Source: Paraburkholderia elongata (GTDB lineage Bacteria > Pseudomonadota > Gammaproteobacteria > Burkholderiales > Burkholderiaceae). Taken from it: 64,000 bases of DNA. Below the pieces are notes generated by a model, which was given only the letters and a program-made list of their open reading frames with translations, was not told where the DNA came from and did not search any database. Shown one piece after another: positions 44,643-53,118 of this stretch. Each line of letters opens with the position of its first letter. The first letter of the stretch is position 1. The stretch is taken from assembly GCF_013177735.1 (NCBI RefSeq), contig NZ_WOEZ01000126.1, positions 62,001 through 126,000 of the forward strand. The letters are read 5' to 3'. The position numbers were made by a program, and so were the translations under genes.

Positions 44643-45544
44643 CGTAAGCAGAAGCTGGCAACTGGTCGCTACCAGTAAAACGTGAGCGGTCGATATCGGT
44701 CACAATTCCGCCGGTCGAAGCAGTATCACGAACGCCTCTTCATCGCGGAACCCGGAAATTCGTCGTCGGTCGGCGATCGACCTTCCGGACTCGACCCTGA
44801 ACTTTCATAGTCGACTTTGAGTAGACCGTCGAGCAGTAGCCGCAGCTTCCGGCGCGACAAGGAAAAGAGGTCTGCTGCGATCGCACCTGAAGAACGTCAT
44901 GCCGATCAAATCTGGCTTCTCGAAGTACTCGACAGTCTGCATCTTGGTCGCTCGCGCGAGTGGGGATGCAGAAGGGTCGGCTCACGACTCATCGAGTGCC
45001 GTTCTCCTGCGCGAGCCGGTGCCAACGAAGCCGTCGAGTGCCCCCCGATTGACGCGAATGTAGGTCAAAAATAGCGCAACACCGGTGCTTGACACATCGG
45101 GGTCCAGCACCGGAACCACGACGATTTCAACGCCGAGCGCTACGCCGGCTACGTCGTCAGACCGTCTACTTTGTTTCTTCGGGGATCAAAGTGCGATGTC
45201 ATCTAGTTGGAGTTCAACGCCTTCCGGCCTCACAAATGACTTTAATTGCACAACCGGTCCTAACGCTCTGTTCGGGTGGGTTGAGCCTGCCGCTAACCCG
45301 ACCGGCACATTTCCGCGACGCTCGCAGCCGCGCACACGCTCGCGGCGATCGCTCTGCTAGTGAAGCTGTCGGGCGGTACACCTCCCGCACGCAAGCGGCG
45401 CATCGTCATTATCATGACTTAACGGAAAACGTCGTTTCCAGTTCGCCGCCTTCGGGCGGCTTTTCCGTAAACGAGTCACGAGCCGGGACGCAAACCGATA
45501 TATTCTTTTAAAAAACGTGGCGGGGGTTCCTCCAGGAGATCAAG
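44643..45544. other. Long non-coding or decayed stretch with a terminator
   Basis: No ORF has both a start and coding character. Features seen: an 8-bp inverted repeat CCGGTGCT/AGCACCGG (45082-45113), one frame (roughly 45300-45423) that reads like a C-terminal Ala/Leu membrane helix followed by a basic tail but has no start, and an intrinsic terminator at 45445. The composition is less GC-rich than the flanks. It could be the remnant of a mobile element. Confidence 0.4.
45445..45464 (+). terminator. Intrinsic terminator ahead of the 45-aa membrane protein
   Basis: GCCGCC (45445-45450), loop TTCG, GGCGGC (45455-45460), then TTTT. It insulates the downstream micro-gene from upstream transcription. 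Confidence 0.85.
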
Positions 45545-45682
45545 ATGGGCGAACTCTTTTACTACTTGAGCGCCGCGATGATCGGCGGCGGTTTCGGGAC
45601 AAGTGGAATCGTCGGGCAAGTGTTTCTCTGGAGTGGTCTAATTTTGATCGCCGCGTCTTTTGCGTTCAAGGAAGGGGACTGA
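45545..45682 (+). CDS. 45-residue predicted membrane protein
   Basis: The frame starts with ATG 45545 and ends at TGA 45682. AGGAG lies 7 nt before the ATG. The product has an N-terminal FYYLSAAMIGGGFGTSG and one strong hydrophobic segment at about 22-41 (IVGQVFLWSGLILIAASFAF), ending KEGD. No homology is recognised. A good ribosome-binding site, an insulating terminator upstream and coherent hydrophobic character make it likely to be real. Confidence 0.55.
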   Translation: MGELFYYLSAAMIGGGFGTSGIVGQVFLWSGLILIAASFAFKEGD

Positions 45683-45732
45683 CAGGTGGGCACCGGACTC
45701 GCCGAATGGCTTGATGCAGATATTTCGGCAGT

Positions 45733-45933
45733 GTGCACGGTGATTCTGCATTGACAGATCATGGAACGACCACAAGTGTCACGATCACAGGCGGCGCAGC
45801 ACAGTCCAGCAATACTGTGAACATCAACGGCGGCCGATTCGCTTCTGGAGGCGGTGGTAGTGGCAGCGTGAACATTACCGCCGGTGGTGGTGGTGCGGGT
45901 AGCATCGCAAGGCCCGATCTATACAGGCGGTAG
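45733..45933 (+). CDS. Possible Gly/Ser/Asn-rich beta-repeat peptide
   Basis: This is a 66-residue frame from GTG 45733. Its interior has three similar segments (TSVTITGG, NTVNINGG, GSVNITAGG), each followed by Gly/Ser-rich spacers, like parallel beta-helix or adhesin repeats. There is no clear ribosome-binding site and no signal peptide, so it may be a fragment of a larger exported protein. Function unknown. Confidence 0.3.
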   Translation: MHGDSALTDHGTTTSVTITGGAAQSSNTVNINGGRFASGGGGSGSVNITAGGGGAGSIARPDLYRR

Positions 45934-46139
45934 CTAGTAAAGGGCGAATACAGCCTATCGTATGTGTGGAGCACCACAAATCAGATCCAACCGGCGGCGC
46001 TTTCATGGTATAGACTCCCGCAAAAGTAGAATGAAACGGGGAATGCCATGTCGGTTACATCAAAATCGCGTCGGGCAGGCAGATTGATGAGAAGCGCATC
46101 ATCATCTATGCACTCGCGGCGCTCATCGCGCAATGCCTT

Positions 46140-47297
46140 GTGCTCGCGATCGTGGGTTTGCGGTATTACGCATTCTCCGACCGATCAGCCCCAATGGTCG
46201 GGGCTGACTTCGTAATCTTTTGGTCAGCAGCCCGCGTGGCGCTCGAGCATGGCGCAACCGCCGTGTTCTCGCCGCATTGGATGCGCCCAATTGAATCGGC
46301 ACTATGGCCGCATGATTCGTTCGCGCCGTGGCCGTACCCGCCGACGTTCTTGCTCGTCGTTATCCCGCTTGGGCTGCTCTCATTCGGCGGCTCGCTCATT
46401 GCTTTTCTCGCGATTGGCGTCGCTGCATACGCCGCAACAGTAGCGAGGATTGCCCGCCAGGTCAGCCGCAGTGCATTCATGGTGATGATCGCTTTTCCCG
46501 GCGTCGCGGTCGCGATCATCACCGGTCAAAACTCACTTCTCGCGGCGGCGATCGCCGGCGGCGCGTTCGCGCTGCTGTCTTCCAGTCCGATACTTGCTGG
46601 CGCATGTATTGCCGCGCTAGCCATCAAGCCGCAATTCGGCATCCTGTTTCCCATCGCATTGATTTGCGGATGCCAGTGGCGCGCGCTGGCATCGGCCGCC
46701 GTATGCAGCGCCGCGTTTGTCGGCATAAGCGCGTTGGCGCTAGGTCGAACGGCGTGGATCGCATTTGCTTCATTCCTGCCTCTATTCAATAGGCTCGCCG
46801 TCGAACACGGGCGCGAGTTGTGGAGCGGAATGCCGACCATATTCGCGACCGCACGTCTTGCCGGCTTATCCGTGCCGGCTTCGTATATTGTGCATGCAGC
46901 AGTCCCCGTCCCGGCCGTGATCGCAATGGCTTATCTATGGGTCAAGGACGCTCGGTTAGAGCTCCGCGCCTCAGCCTTGGTGGTCGCGACGCTGCTAGTT
47001 CAACCGTATTTCATGTATTACGACCTCGCATGGATCGCGCTACCGATAGTGTTTCTTCTTCGGGATGCTGAGCGAGCCGCATTGGGCCGCGCCGAGTTGA
47101 TTGCGCTCGCGGCAGCTTGGCTGATGCCAGCGGTGGGGTTTTTCGCGTCACGGTTCGATATTCATCTCCAATTGGCGCCCGCCATTCTAGTCGGGCTGCT
47201 GGCGATCATCTTGCGTCGCCATTTCGCCTCACGGCCCCTTTCTTGTCATGCTAACCCGGAGCAAGATGCAGCCCCGATCGTTAAATCGTCGATTTGA
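46140..47297 (+). CDS. GT87-like (DUF2029) polytopic glycosyltransferase with uncertain N-terminus
   Basis: This 385-residue membrane protein has about ten hydrophobic helices and GT-C features: ADFVIFWSAARVALEHG with the acidic residue after helix one, WPYPPTFLLVV, KPQFGILFP, and QPYFMYYDLAW. DUF2029/GT87 members are polyprenyl-phosphate-dependent sugar transferases. The annotated start is GTG 46140, which cuts helix one in half. The hydrophobic frame continues upstream to a stop at 46032 without ATG/GTG, while ATG 46048 lies in another frame (MSVTSKSRRAGR...). A frameshift around 46078-46090 would join them. Confidence 0.65.
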   Translation: MLAIVGLRYYAFSDRSAPMVGADFVIFWSAARVALEHGATAVFSPHWMRPIESALWPHDSFAPWPYPPTFLLVVIPLGLLSFGGSLIAFLAIGVAAYAATVARIARQVSRSAFMVMIAFPGVAVAIITGQNSLLAAAIAGGAFALLSSSPILAGACIAALAIKPQFGILFPIALICGCQWRALASAAVCSAAFVGISALALGRTAWIAFASFLPLFNRLAVEHGRELWSGMPTIFATARLAGLSVPASYIVHAAVPVPAVIAMAYLWVKDARLELRASALVVATLLVQPYFMYYDLAWIALPIVFLLRDAERAALGRAELIALAAAWLMPAVGFFASRFDIHLQLAPAILVGLLAIILRRHFASRPLSCHANPEQDAAPIVKSSI

Positions 47298-47397
47298 TCG
47301 GAGATCGGCCCGCTCATTGCGGAATGGACGGCAGTCGCAGCGCTGTAATGTAGTCCTACAGCGCATGTGCGCTGCAACCGGTTCCAATTGGGGCATC

Positions 47398-47610
47398 GTG
47401 AGCAAACCAAAGAAGCAGAGACACTTGCGCGTCGTCAGGAACGAGGCGGCGCCAGCGACTTCCATGTCGCATGAAAACGCCTCGTCCATCCTCCTGGACA
47501 TCGCCGGCCGTATGCTTGTTACGTGCCATGTGGAGGCATCCATTGACGATTGCAGCGAACTGCTTAGGGGCATACTGATGGCCCAATCGGCGATACTTTG
47601 GAAGATGTAG
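47398..47610 (+). CDS. Hypothetical 70-residue protein
   Basis: The frame starts at GTG 47398 (SKPKKQRHLRVV...) and ends AILWKM at 47610. The N-terminus is basic; the middle (ILLDIAGRMLVTCHVE) and the end (LLRGILMAQSAILW) look helical. A 7-bp inverted repeat (CAGCGCA-TG-TGCGCTG, 47359-47374) lies just upstream. No family is recognised. Coding potential is moderate. Confidence 0.4.
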   Translation: MSKPKKQRHLRVVRNEAAPATSMSHENASSILLDIAGRMLVTCHVEASIDDCSELLRGILMAQSAILWKM

Positions 47611-47859
47611 GGTGCCTAACACGCCCGAACGGCCGCAACTACGGGAATTTCCCGTAATTAGGCCCGGCGGCGCAACCCCGGTAAATTTCTACCGCGCCCG
47701 TTGTCACGTCAGCAGGGTGACGCTCTCGAGGTCGGCGCAGCTCGCTCGGCATCGACGGGAATTTGTCACCCGTCGGTATCGCGATTCGGATGGGTAGCTA
47801 GGTGTGGTTTTTGGTGGTGGTATCTGCCTGAAACCCTTTGTAGATATGGGTTTTGCGAA
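47611..47859. other. Short intergenic stretch with a perfect palindrome
   Basis: TACGGGAA and TTCCCGTA (47640-47656) form an 8-bp perfect inverted repeat around one base. Nothing else is recognised before the convergent end of rng. Confidence 0.5.
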
Positions 47860-49329
47860 TTACATCAGCACAATATCGTACTGCTCCTGACTCAAATTCG
47901 ACTCCACCTGCAACGACACCGGCTTGCCGATGAAATCCATCAGCATCGCCAGATGCTGTGACTCTTCCTCAAGAAACAGATCGATCACCTGCTGCGACGC
48001 CACCACGCGGAACTCGCGCGGATTGAACTGCCGCGACTCACGCAGAATCTCGCGCAGGACGTCATAACACACCGTACGCGGCGTCTTGACCTGCCCCTTG
48101 CCCTGGCACACCGGGCAGGGCTCGCACAACACATGCGCCAGCGACTCGCGCGTACGCTTGCGCGTCATCTCCACGAGTCCAAGCTGCGAGAAACCATTCA
48201 CGGTCACGCGCGTGCGATCGCGCGACAACGCCTTCTTCAACTCGCCCAGCACTTGATCGCGATGCTCGACGTTCTCCATATCGATGAAGTCGATGATGAT
48301 CACGCCACCCAGATTGCGCAGCCGCAATTGCCGCGCGATCGTGTGCGCGGCTTCGAGGTTGGTCTTGAAGATCGTATCGTCGAAGTTACGCGCGCCGACG
48401 TAGCCGCCGGTGTTCACGTCGATCGTGGTCATCGCTTCGGTCTGGTCAATCACCAGATACCCGCCCGACTTCAGATCGACCCGGCGTGACAATGCGCGCT
48501 GGATCTCCGCCTCGATGTTGTACAGATCGAAGAGCGGCCGCTCGCCGGTGTAGTGATGCAGCTTCGACGACACCGCCGGCGTGAACTCCGCCGCGAAGTC
48601 GGCGAGCATCTGATAGGTCTCGCGCGAGTCGACCTGAATGCGCGAGGTCTCGTCATTCACGAAGTCGCGCAGCACACGTTGCGAGAGATTCAGGTCCTGA
48701 TATAGCAGGCTGGTCGGCGGCATGCGCTGACCTTGCGAGATGATCGTCGCCCATGTCTTGCGCAGATACGCGACGTCCGCGGCCAACTCTTCGCTGGTCG
48801 CATCTTCAGCGATGGTGCGTACGATGTAGCCGCCTTTTTCATCGGCGGGCAGCACAGCGGTCAAACGCGCGCGCACGGCTTCGCGTTCGGCTTCGCTCTC
48901 GATCTTCTGCGAGATGCCGATGTGCGGCTCCTGCGGCAGATACACGAGCGTGCGCCCGGCGATACTCACTTGCGTGGACAGTCTTGCGCCCTTGGTGCCG
49001 ATCGGATCCTTCACGACCTGCACCATCAGCGTCTGACCTTCGAAGACGATCTTCTCGATCGGCTGATGCGGCGTCTGATGCTGCGGTTCGCCCGCAATGC
49101 GCGGATGCCAGATATCCGCTACGTGCAGGAACGCGGCGCGTTCCAGTCCGATGTCGATGAAGGCGGATTGCATGCCCGGCAACACGCGGACGACTTTGCC
49201 GAGATAGACATTGCCGACGCGTCCCCGCGACAGCGTTCGTTCGACGTGAAGTTCCTGGACGGCGCCTTGCTGGACGAGCGCGACGCGCGTTTCCTGCGGC
49301 GTGACATTGATCAGGATTTCTTCATTCAT
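47860..49329 (-). CDS. rng: Ribonuclease G
   Basis: RNase G (489 aa, standard) matures the 5' end of 16S rRNA and degrades some mRNAs. It has an N-terminal S1 domain (RGRVGNVYLGKVVRVLPGMQSAF), the RNase H-like catalytic core with MTTIDVNTGGYVG and IIIDFIDME (metal-binding aspartates), and the zinc-link region CEPCPVCQGKGQ. Unlike RNase E it lacks a long degradosome scaffold. It follows maf by 9 bp, so the two are co-transcribed. Confidence 0.97.
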   Translation of the reverse strand: MNEEILINVTPQETRVALVQQGAVQELHVERTLSRGRVGNVYLGKVVRVLPGMQSAFIDIGLERAAFLHVADIWHPRIAGEPQHQTPHQPIEKIVFEGQTLMVQVVKDPIGTKGARLSTQVSIAGRTLVYLPQEPHIGISQKIESEAEREAVRARLTAVLPADEKGGYIVRTIAEDATSEELAADVAYLRKTWATIISQGQRMPPTSLLYQDLNLSQRVLRDFVNDETSRIQVDSRETYQMLADFAAEFTPAVSSKLHHYTGERPLFDLYNIEAEIQRALSRRVDLKSGGYLVIDQTEAMTTIDVNTGGYVGARNFDDTIFKTNLEAAHTIARQLRLRNLGGVIIIDFIDMENVEHRDQVLGELKKALSRDRTRVTVNGFSQLGLVEMTRKRTRESLAHVLCEPCPVCQGKGQVKTPRTVCYDVLREILRESRQFNPREFRVVASQQVIDLFLEEESQHLAMLMDFIGKPVSLQVESNLSQEQYDIVLM

Positions 49330-49338
49330 GGTGTTATT

Positions 49339-49968
49339 TTAGAAGTCGATGCGCGCTGCACGCAGGAGGGCAGCGGTTTCAAAAAGCGGCAAACCCATGA
49401 TACCTGAATAGGACCCGTCGATATGCTCGATAAACTCCGCGGCGCGTCCCTGCACACCATATGCGCCCGCCTTGCCGAGCGGTTCGCCGCTTGCAGCGTA
49501 GCGGCGCACGGCGTCCGCTTGCAGTGCAGCAAAGCGCACCTTCGATACCGATAGTGCAGCAGGCAGCAAAATGCCTTCCGCATCGACCACGGCGACCGCC
49601 GTCAGCACTTCATGATCGCGGCCCGCGAGGCGCGTGAGCATTGCGACGGCATCGTCGGCGTCGACGGGCTTGCCGAGGATCGCGTCGTCGATCGTGACGG
49701 TTGTGTCAGCAACCAGGATTGGCTGTGCGGCGTGCCCACCTGCCACGAGACGCGCGCGCGCAGCGTGCGCCTTGGCGATGCACACGCGCTGCACATAGTC
49801 GCGCGCGCGCTCGCCGGGTAGCTCGACTTCGAGCGCTTCGGCATCTTCATCGGGGCGCGGCAGCAGCAATTCGAAACGCACGCCGAGCTGTTGCAGCAGC
49901 TCCTGACGGCGTGGACTCTGGGAAGCGAGGTAGACGAATGGATGCAGCGAAGCAGCGGGCGTTGGCAT
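49339..49968 (-). CDS. maf: Maf-family nucleoside triphosphate pyrophosphatase
   Basis: This 209-residue Maf/YhdE-type enzyme hydrolyses dTTP/UTP and modified pyrimidine NTPs to monophosphates, limiting misincorporation. Signature: LASQSPRRQELLQQLG, then VADTTV, and the substrate-loop GKAGAYGVQGRAAEFI. It lies between rlmH and rng in the common betaproteobacterial order rsfS-rlmH-maf-rng. Confidence 0.94.
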   Translation of the reverse strand: MPTPAASLHPFVYLASQSPRRQELLQQLGVRFELLLPRPDEDAEALEVELPGERARDYVQRVCIAKAHAARARLVAGGHAAQPILVADTTVTIDDAILGKPVDADDAVAMLTRLAGRDHEVLTAVAVVDAEGILLPAALSVSKVRFAALQADAVRRYAASGEPLGKAGAYGVQGRAAEFIEHIDGSYSGIMGLPLFETAALLRAARIDF

Positions 49969-50047
49969 GAACAGGTCTCGATGAGGCAGGTTGCGTCAAT
50001 GCGCAAGGAGCGCGCGATGAGCTTGTCGGTCAAGCGACGTTCGGCGT

Positions 50048-50131
50048 GTAAAAGAACACGACAAAGGACTCGACGAAAAACGCGTCGATAGGCGTGTCGA
50101 TAAACACGTCTAAAAGCGCATCTACAAGCGC
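50048..50131. repeat. Degenerate 12-bp tandem repeat (7 units) between rlmH and maf
   Basis: Seven consecutive 12-nt units start at 50048, 50060, 50072, 50084, 50096, 50108 and 50120 (for example GTCGATAAACAC, GTCTAAAAGCGC, ATCTACAAGCGC). On the minus strand, one frame is open across the whole array and gives a hydrophobic four-residue period (ALVD-ALLD-VFID-TPID...), but it lacks a good start. Confidence 0.75.
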
Positions 50132-50189
50132 GCCAATCGGCGCAGGCAACGAGACCAAAAACGCGCGATCTGTCCGCAGCCTCGTTCGC

Positions 50190-50660
50190 TCACGCGCGGT
50201 GATAGGGGTGATTTTGCGTGATGGTCCACGCGCGGTAAAGCTGTTCGGCGAGCAGCACGCGCACCATTGCGTGCGGCAGCGTCAGGCTGGAAACACGCAG
50301 CAGCATATCGGCGCGTGCTTTCAGATCGGGATCGAGCCCGTCGGCGCCGCCGATCAGAAACGCCACGTCGCGGCCGTCCTGCTGCCAGCCGGGCAGGGCG
50401 CCGGCGAGCTGCATCGTGGTCCAATCCTTGCCGCGTTCATCGAGCGCGACAATGCGCGCGTTCTTCGGCAACGCGGCTTCGATTTTCTGCCGCTCGGCCG
50501 CCATTACGCTTTCGGCCGGCCGCCCCGACGAACGCTGCTCGGGCTTGATCTCGCGCAGTTCGATGCGCAGCTCGGGCGGCATGCGTTTCGCGTATTCGTC
50601 GAAGCCGGTGGCGATCCAGTCCGGCATCTTGTGGCCGACGGCGAGGATGTGCAGTTTCAT
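50190..50660 (-). CDS. rlmH: 23S rRNA (pseudouridine1915-N3)-methyltransferase
   Basis: RlmH (156 aa) is a SPOUT methyltransferase acting on pseudouridine 1915 in helix 69 of assembled 70S ribosomes. It starts MKLHILAVGHKMP and has the knot motifs FLIGGADGL and LPHAMVRVLLAEQLYRAW. ATG 50660 is chosen; the preceding ATG would add one Met. It is downstream of rsfS by 63 bp. Confidence 0.95.
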   Translation of the reverse strand: MKLHILAVGHKMPDWIATGFDEYAKRMPPELRIELREIKPEQRSSGRPAESVMAAERQKIEAALPKNARIVALDERGKDWTTMQLAGALPGWQQDGRDVAFLIGGADGLDPDLKARADMLLRVSSLTLPHAMVRVLLAEQLYRAWTITQNHPYHRA

Positions 50661-50723
50661 CACGGATTTAGTCGCGGACTACGCGTCGCAGGCTTAAGCG
50701 TTTTGCCAGCGAGGCGCAGGTGC

Positions 50724-51182
50724 TTACTTGCGGCGCGCCGCCGTCTTGCGTGCAGGCTTTTTGGCAGCCGGCGCTTCTTCCTCTTCGTCCTCGTCGTCGA
50801 GCGGCTCGCTCGCGCTGGCGCCACCGAACGGATTCGGCGTCGACAGCTTGATGCGCACTGGCTTGTCACCCCAGATTTCTTCGAGGTTGTAGTACTGGCG
50901 CAGCGCCGGTTGCAGGATGTGCACGATCGCGTCGCCGCAATCGACCAGCACCCATTCGCCGATGTCTTCGCCTTCGGTGCTGATGACGTCGCCGCCGTTT
51001 TCCTTGACGCTCTCGCGCACGCTCGAAGCGAGTGCCTTGGTCTGGCGGTTCGAGGTGCCGCTCGCGACGATCACGCGATCGAACAGCGCGGTCAGGTGGC
51101 TGGTGTTGAACACCTTGATGTCTTGCGCTTTGACGTCTTCGAGAGCGTCGACGATCACGCGTTGCAGTTTGCGAATATCCAT
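50724..51182 (-). CDS. rsfS: Ribosome silencing factor
   Basis: RsfS (152 aa) binds uL14 and stops subunit joining under nutrient limitation. It keeps IVDALEDVKAQDI, GTSNRQTKALA and GEWVLVDCGDAIVHI, followed by a family-typical tail that is acidic then basic (EDEEEE...KKPARK). Start 51182 is 4 bp after the nadD stop, so the genes are likely translationally coupled. Confidence 0.95.
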   Translation of the reverse strand: MDIRKLQRVIVDALEDVKAQDIKVFNTSHLTALFDRVIVASGTSNRQTKALASSVRESVKENGGDVISTEGEDIGEWVLVDCGDAIVHILQPALRQYYNLEEIWGDKPVRIKLSTPNPFGGASASEPLDDEDEEEEAPAAKKPARKTAARRK

Positions 51183-51186
51183 GGGG

Positions 51187-51939
51187 TTACCGGTGGTACA
51201 GATGATGTTGAAGAATATAGTCCCACACCGCAGTGGGGACATGGTTTGCGGCCCGGGCCTGGCTCTTGTCTTGCGGTTCGCCGCCCGCGAGGGCAAGCCG
51301 CTGGGTCACCTGTTCGCGCAGATAGGCGCGAATGTCGGTGGCCGAGACGTTGAACGCAAGCGTCGTATCGATCAGCAAGTGGCCGCAGGGCGTGGCTTGC
51401 AGAACGTCGGCGCGGGCACGGCGCGCGTCGATTTCTTTCGCGACCACGGGCGGAATCGACGCAAGGTCGAAACCGGGGCGCGTGGCCGCGCAGATGTGGG
51501 CGAAGTCGAACAGGCGCCGCCAGTCGCGCCATGTGTCGAGATGCACCAGTTGATCCGCGCCGACCAGAAGCGCAATCGACGCATCCTGACCTTCGCGTTC
51601 ACGCCAGCGTTGCAGCGTGTCGATCGTGTAAGTCGGGCCGTTGCGATCGATTTCGTCGGTCGCGACGCGCACCGTGACGCCCGGTAGCACCAGCGCGCTT
51701 GCCGCGGCGCGCGTCATCGCCAGCCGGTGAACGGCCGCCGACACATCCGATTTCTGCCACGGCTGGCCGGCTGGCAGCAGCACCAGTTCAGTCAGTTGCA
51801 GCACGTCGGCGAAACGCCGCGCGAGCGCGAGGTGGCCGTCGTGGATCGGATCGAAAGTGCCGCCGAGCAGTCCGATCCGGCGAGGCAGGGCGACAGGATG
51901 AGCGTTCGGCTTCAGGTGAAGATCCTTTGTCGTGGTCAC
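51187..51939 (-). CDS. nadD: Nicotinate-nucleotide adenylyltransferase
   Basis: NadD (250 aa) joins nicotinate mononucleotide with ATP to make NaAD in NAD synthesis. The nucleotidyltransferase motif GGTFDPIHDGHLAL and the C-terminal VSATDIR (ISSTxIR type) are present. The first 20 residues and the last part are extensions relative to the E. coli enzyme. It lies 26 bp after hemF. Confidence 0.95.
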   Translation of the reverse strand: MTTTKDLHLKPNAHPVALPRRIGLLGGTFDPIHDGHLALARRFADVLQLTELVLLPAGQPWQKSDVSAAVHRLAMTRAAASALVLPGVTVRVATDEIDRNGPTYTIDTLQRWREREGQDASIALLVGADQLVHLDTWRDWRRLFDFAHICAATRPGFDLASIPPVVAKEIDARRARADVLQATPCGHLLIDTTLAFNVSATDIRAYLREQVTQRLALAGGEPQDKSQARAANHVPTAVWDYILQHHLYHR

Positions 51940-51965
51940 GTGGTGTGAGGTGCGGGCTTAAAGCC

Positions 51966-52889
51966 TCACACCCACTCGCGCGGCACGAGAAAATCGCTGT
52001 AAAGACGCGCTTCCGGCGTGCCCGGTTCGGGCTGCCAGTTGTAGCGCCAGTTCGCCACAGGCGGCATCGACATCAGAATCGATTCGGTGCGTCCGCCGCT
52101 CTGCAGCCCAAACAGTGTGCCACGGTCGAAGACCAGATTGAACTCGACGTAGCGGCCGCGCCGGTATGCCTGAAAGTCCCGCTCGGCTTCGCCGTACGGA
52201 ATGTTGCGGCGCTTTTCGATGATCGGCATATACGCTTTGAGGAATCCCTCGCCGACGCTTTTCAGCATCGCGAACGATTGATCGAAGCCCGGCGCCGAGA
52301 AATCGTCGAAGAAAATCCCGCCGATGCCACGCGGTTCGTTGCGGTGCTTGAGGAAGAAGTACTCGTCGCACCAGCGCTTGAAACTCGGGTAGAGGTCCGC
52401 GCCGTAAGGCTGCAGTGCATCGCGGCAGACACGATGAAAATGCTGCGCGTCTTCCTCGTAGCCGTAGTACGGCGTCAGATCCATGCCGCCGCCAAACCAG
52501 AACACCGGCTCTTCGCCGGCCTTGGTCGCGATCAGCAGGCGCACGTTCATATGCACGGTCGGGCAGTGCGGATTGTGCGGGTGCAGCACGAGCGAAACGC
52601 CCATTGCCTCGAAACCGCGGCCAGCCAGTTGCGGGCGCGCCGCGCTCGCCGAACCCGGCAATGCGTCGCCTGCTACGTCCGAAAAGCCGATGCCGGCGCG
52701 TTCGAAGAAGTTGCCGCCTTCCAGAATCCGCGTGCAGCCGCCGCCGCGCAGCTTTTCGCCGGGGGCGCGCTGCCATGCGTCGGTCGCGAACGGCTTACCG
52801 TCGAACGCGCTGAGCGTGTCCGCGATATGCGTTTGCAGGCCTTGCAGCCAGCTGCGCACGGCCTGTGCGTCATAGCTCGAATCGGTCAT
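51966..52889 (-). CDS. hemF: Oxygen-dependent coproporphyrinogen III oxidase
   Basis: HemF (307 aa) converts coproporphyrinogen III to protoporphyrinogen IX in aerobic heme synthesis. It has GGGMDLTPYYGYEEDAQHFH, KRWCDEYFFLKHRNEPRGIGGIFFDD and RRGRYVEFNLVFDRGT across the fold. The start is ATG 52889. It is transcribed toward nadD, with a 26-bp gap. Confidence 0.96.
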   Translation of the reverse strand: MTDSSYDAQAVRSWLQGLQTHIADTLSAFDGKPFATDAWQRAPGEKLRGGGCTRILEGGNFFERAGIGFSDVAGDALPGSASAARPQLAGRGFEAMGVSLVLHPHNPHCPTVHMNVRLLIATKAGEEPVFWFGGGMDLTPYYGYEEDAQHFHRVCRDALQPYGADLYPSFKRWCDEYFFLKHRNEPRGIGGIFFDDFSAPGFDQSFAMLKSVGEGFLKAYMPIIEKRRNIPYGEAERDFQAYRRGRYVEFNLVFDRGTLFGLQSGGRTESILMSMPPVANWRYNWQPEPGTPEARLYSDFLVPREWV

Positions 52890-53118
52890 GAATGCGGATG
52901 CTGAGGGCGGCACGCTTGTCGTGTCGCGGGTTCTTCGTGAAGGGCGGCGGCCGTGCCTTCGTCAGAGGGTTCCTGCGAAGGCGCGGCGCTACGGTCATTC
53001 GCGCCGGGTGAAATGCCGATCAACCGGGAGCGCCCACAAAGTGCAGTGGGCGCCGCAACGGCCGCGAAAACCCGCAGTGTAGCGCCGTTGGCGCCGCACG
53101 CGGGCGAGTGGGGCGGGC

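Noticed and set aside
45085..45511. Overlapping plus-strand frames in the decayed stretch
   Set aside because: Three frames compete, none with a good start or domain; one ends like a membrane helix but is open to a stop just upstream.
47640..47656. Palindrome considered as an attachment site
   Set aside because: No integrase, tRNA or second copy is visible in the window.
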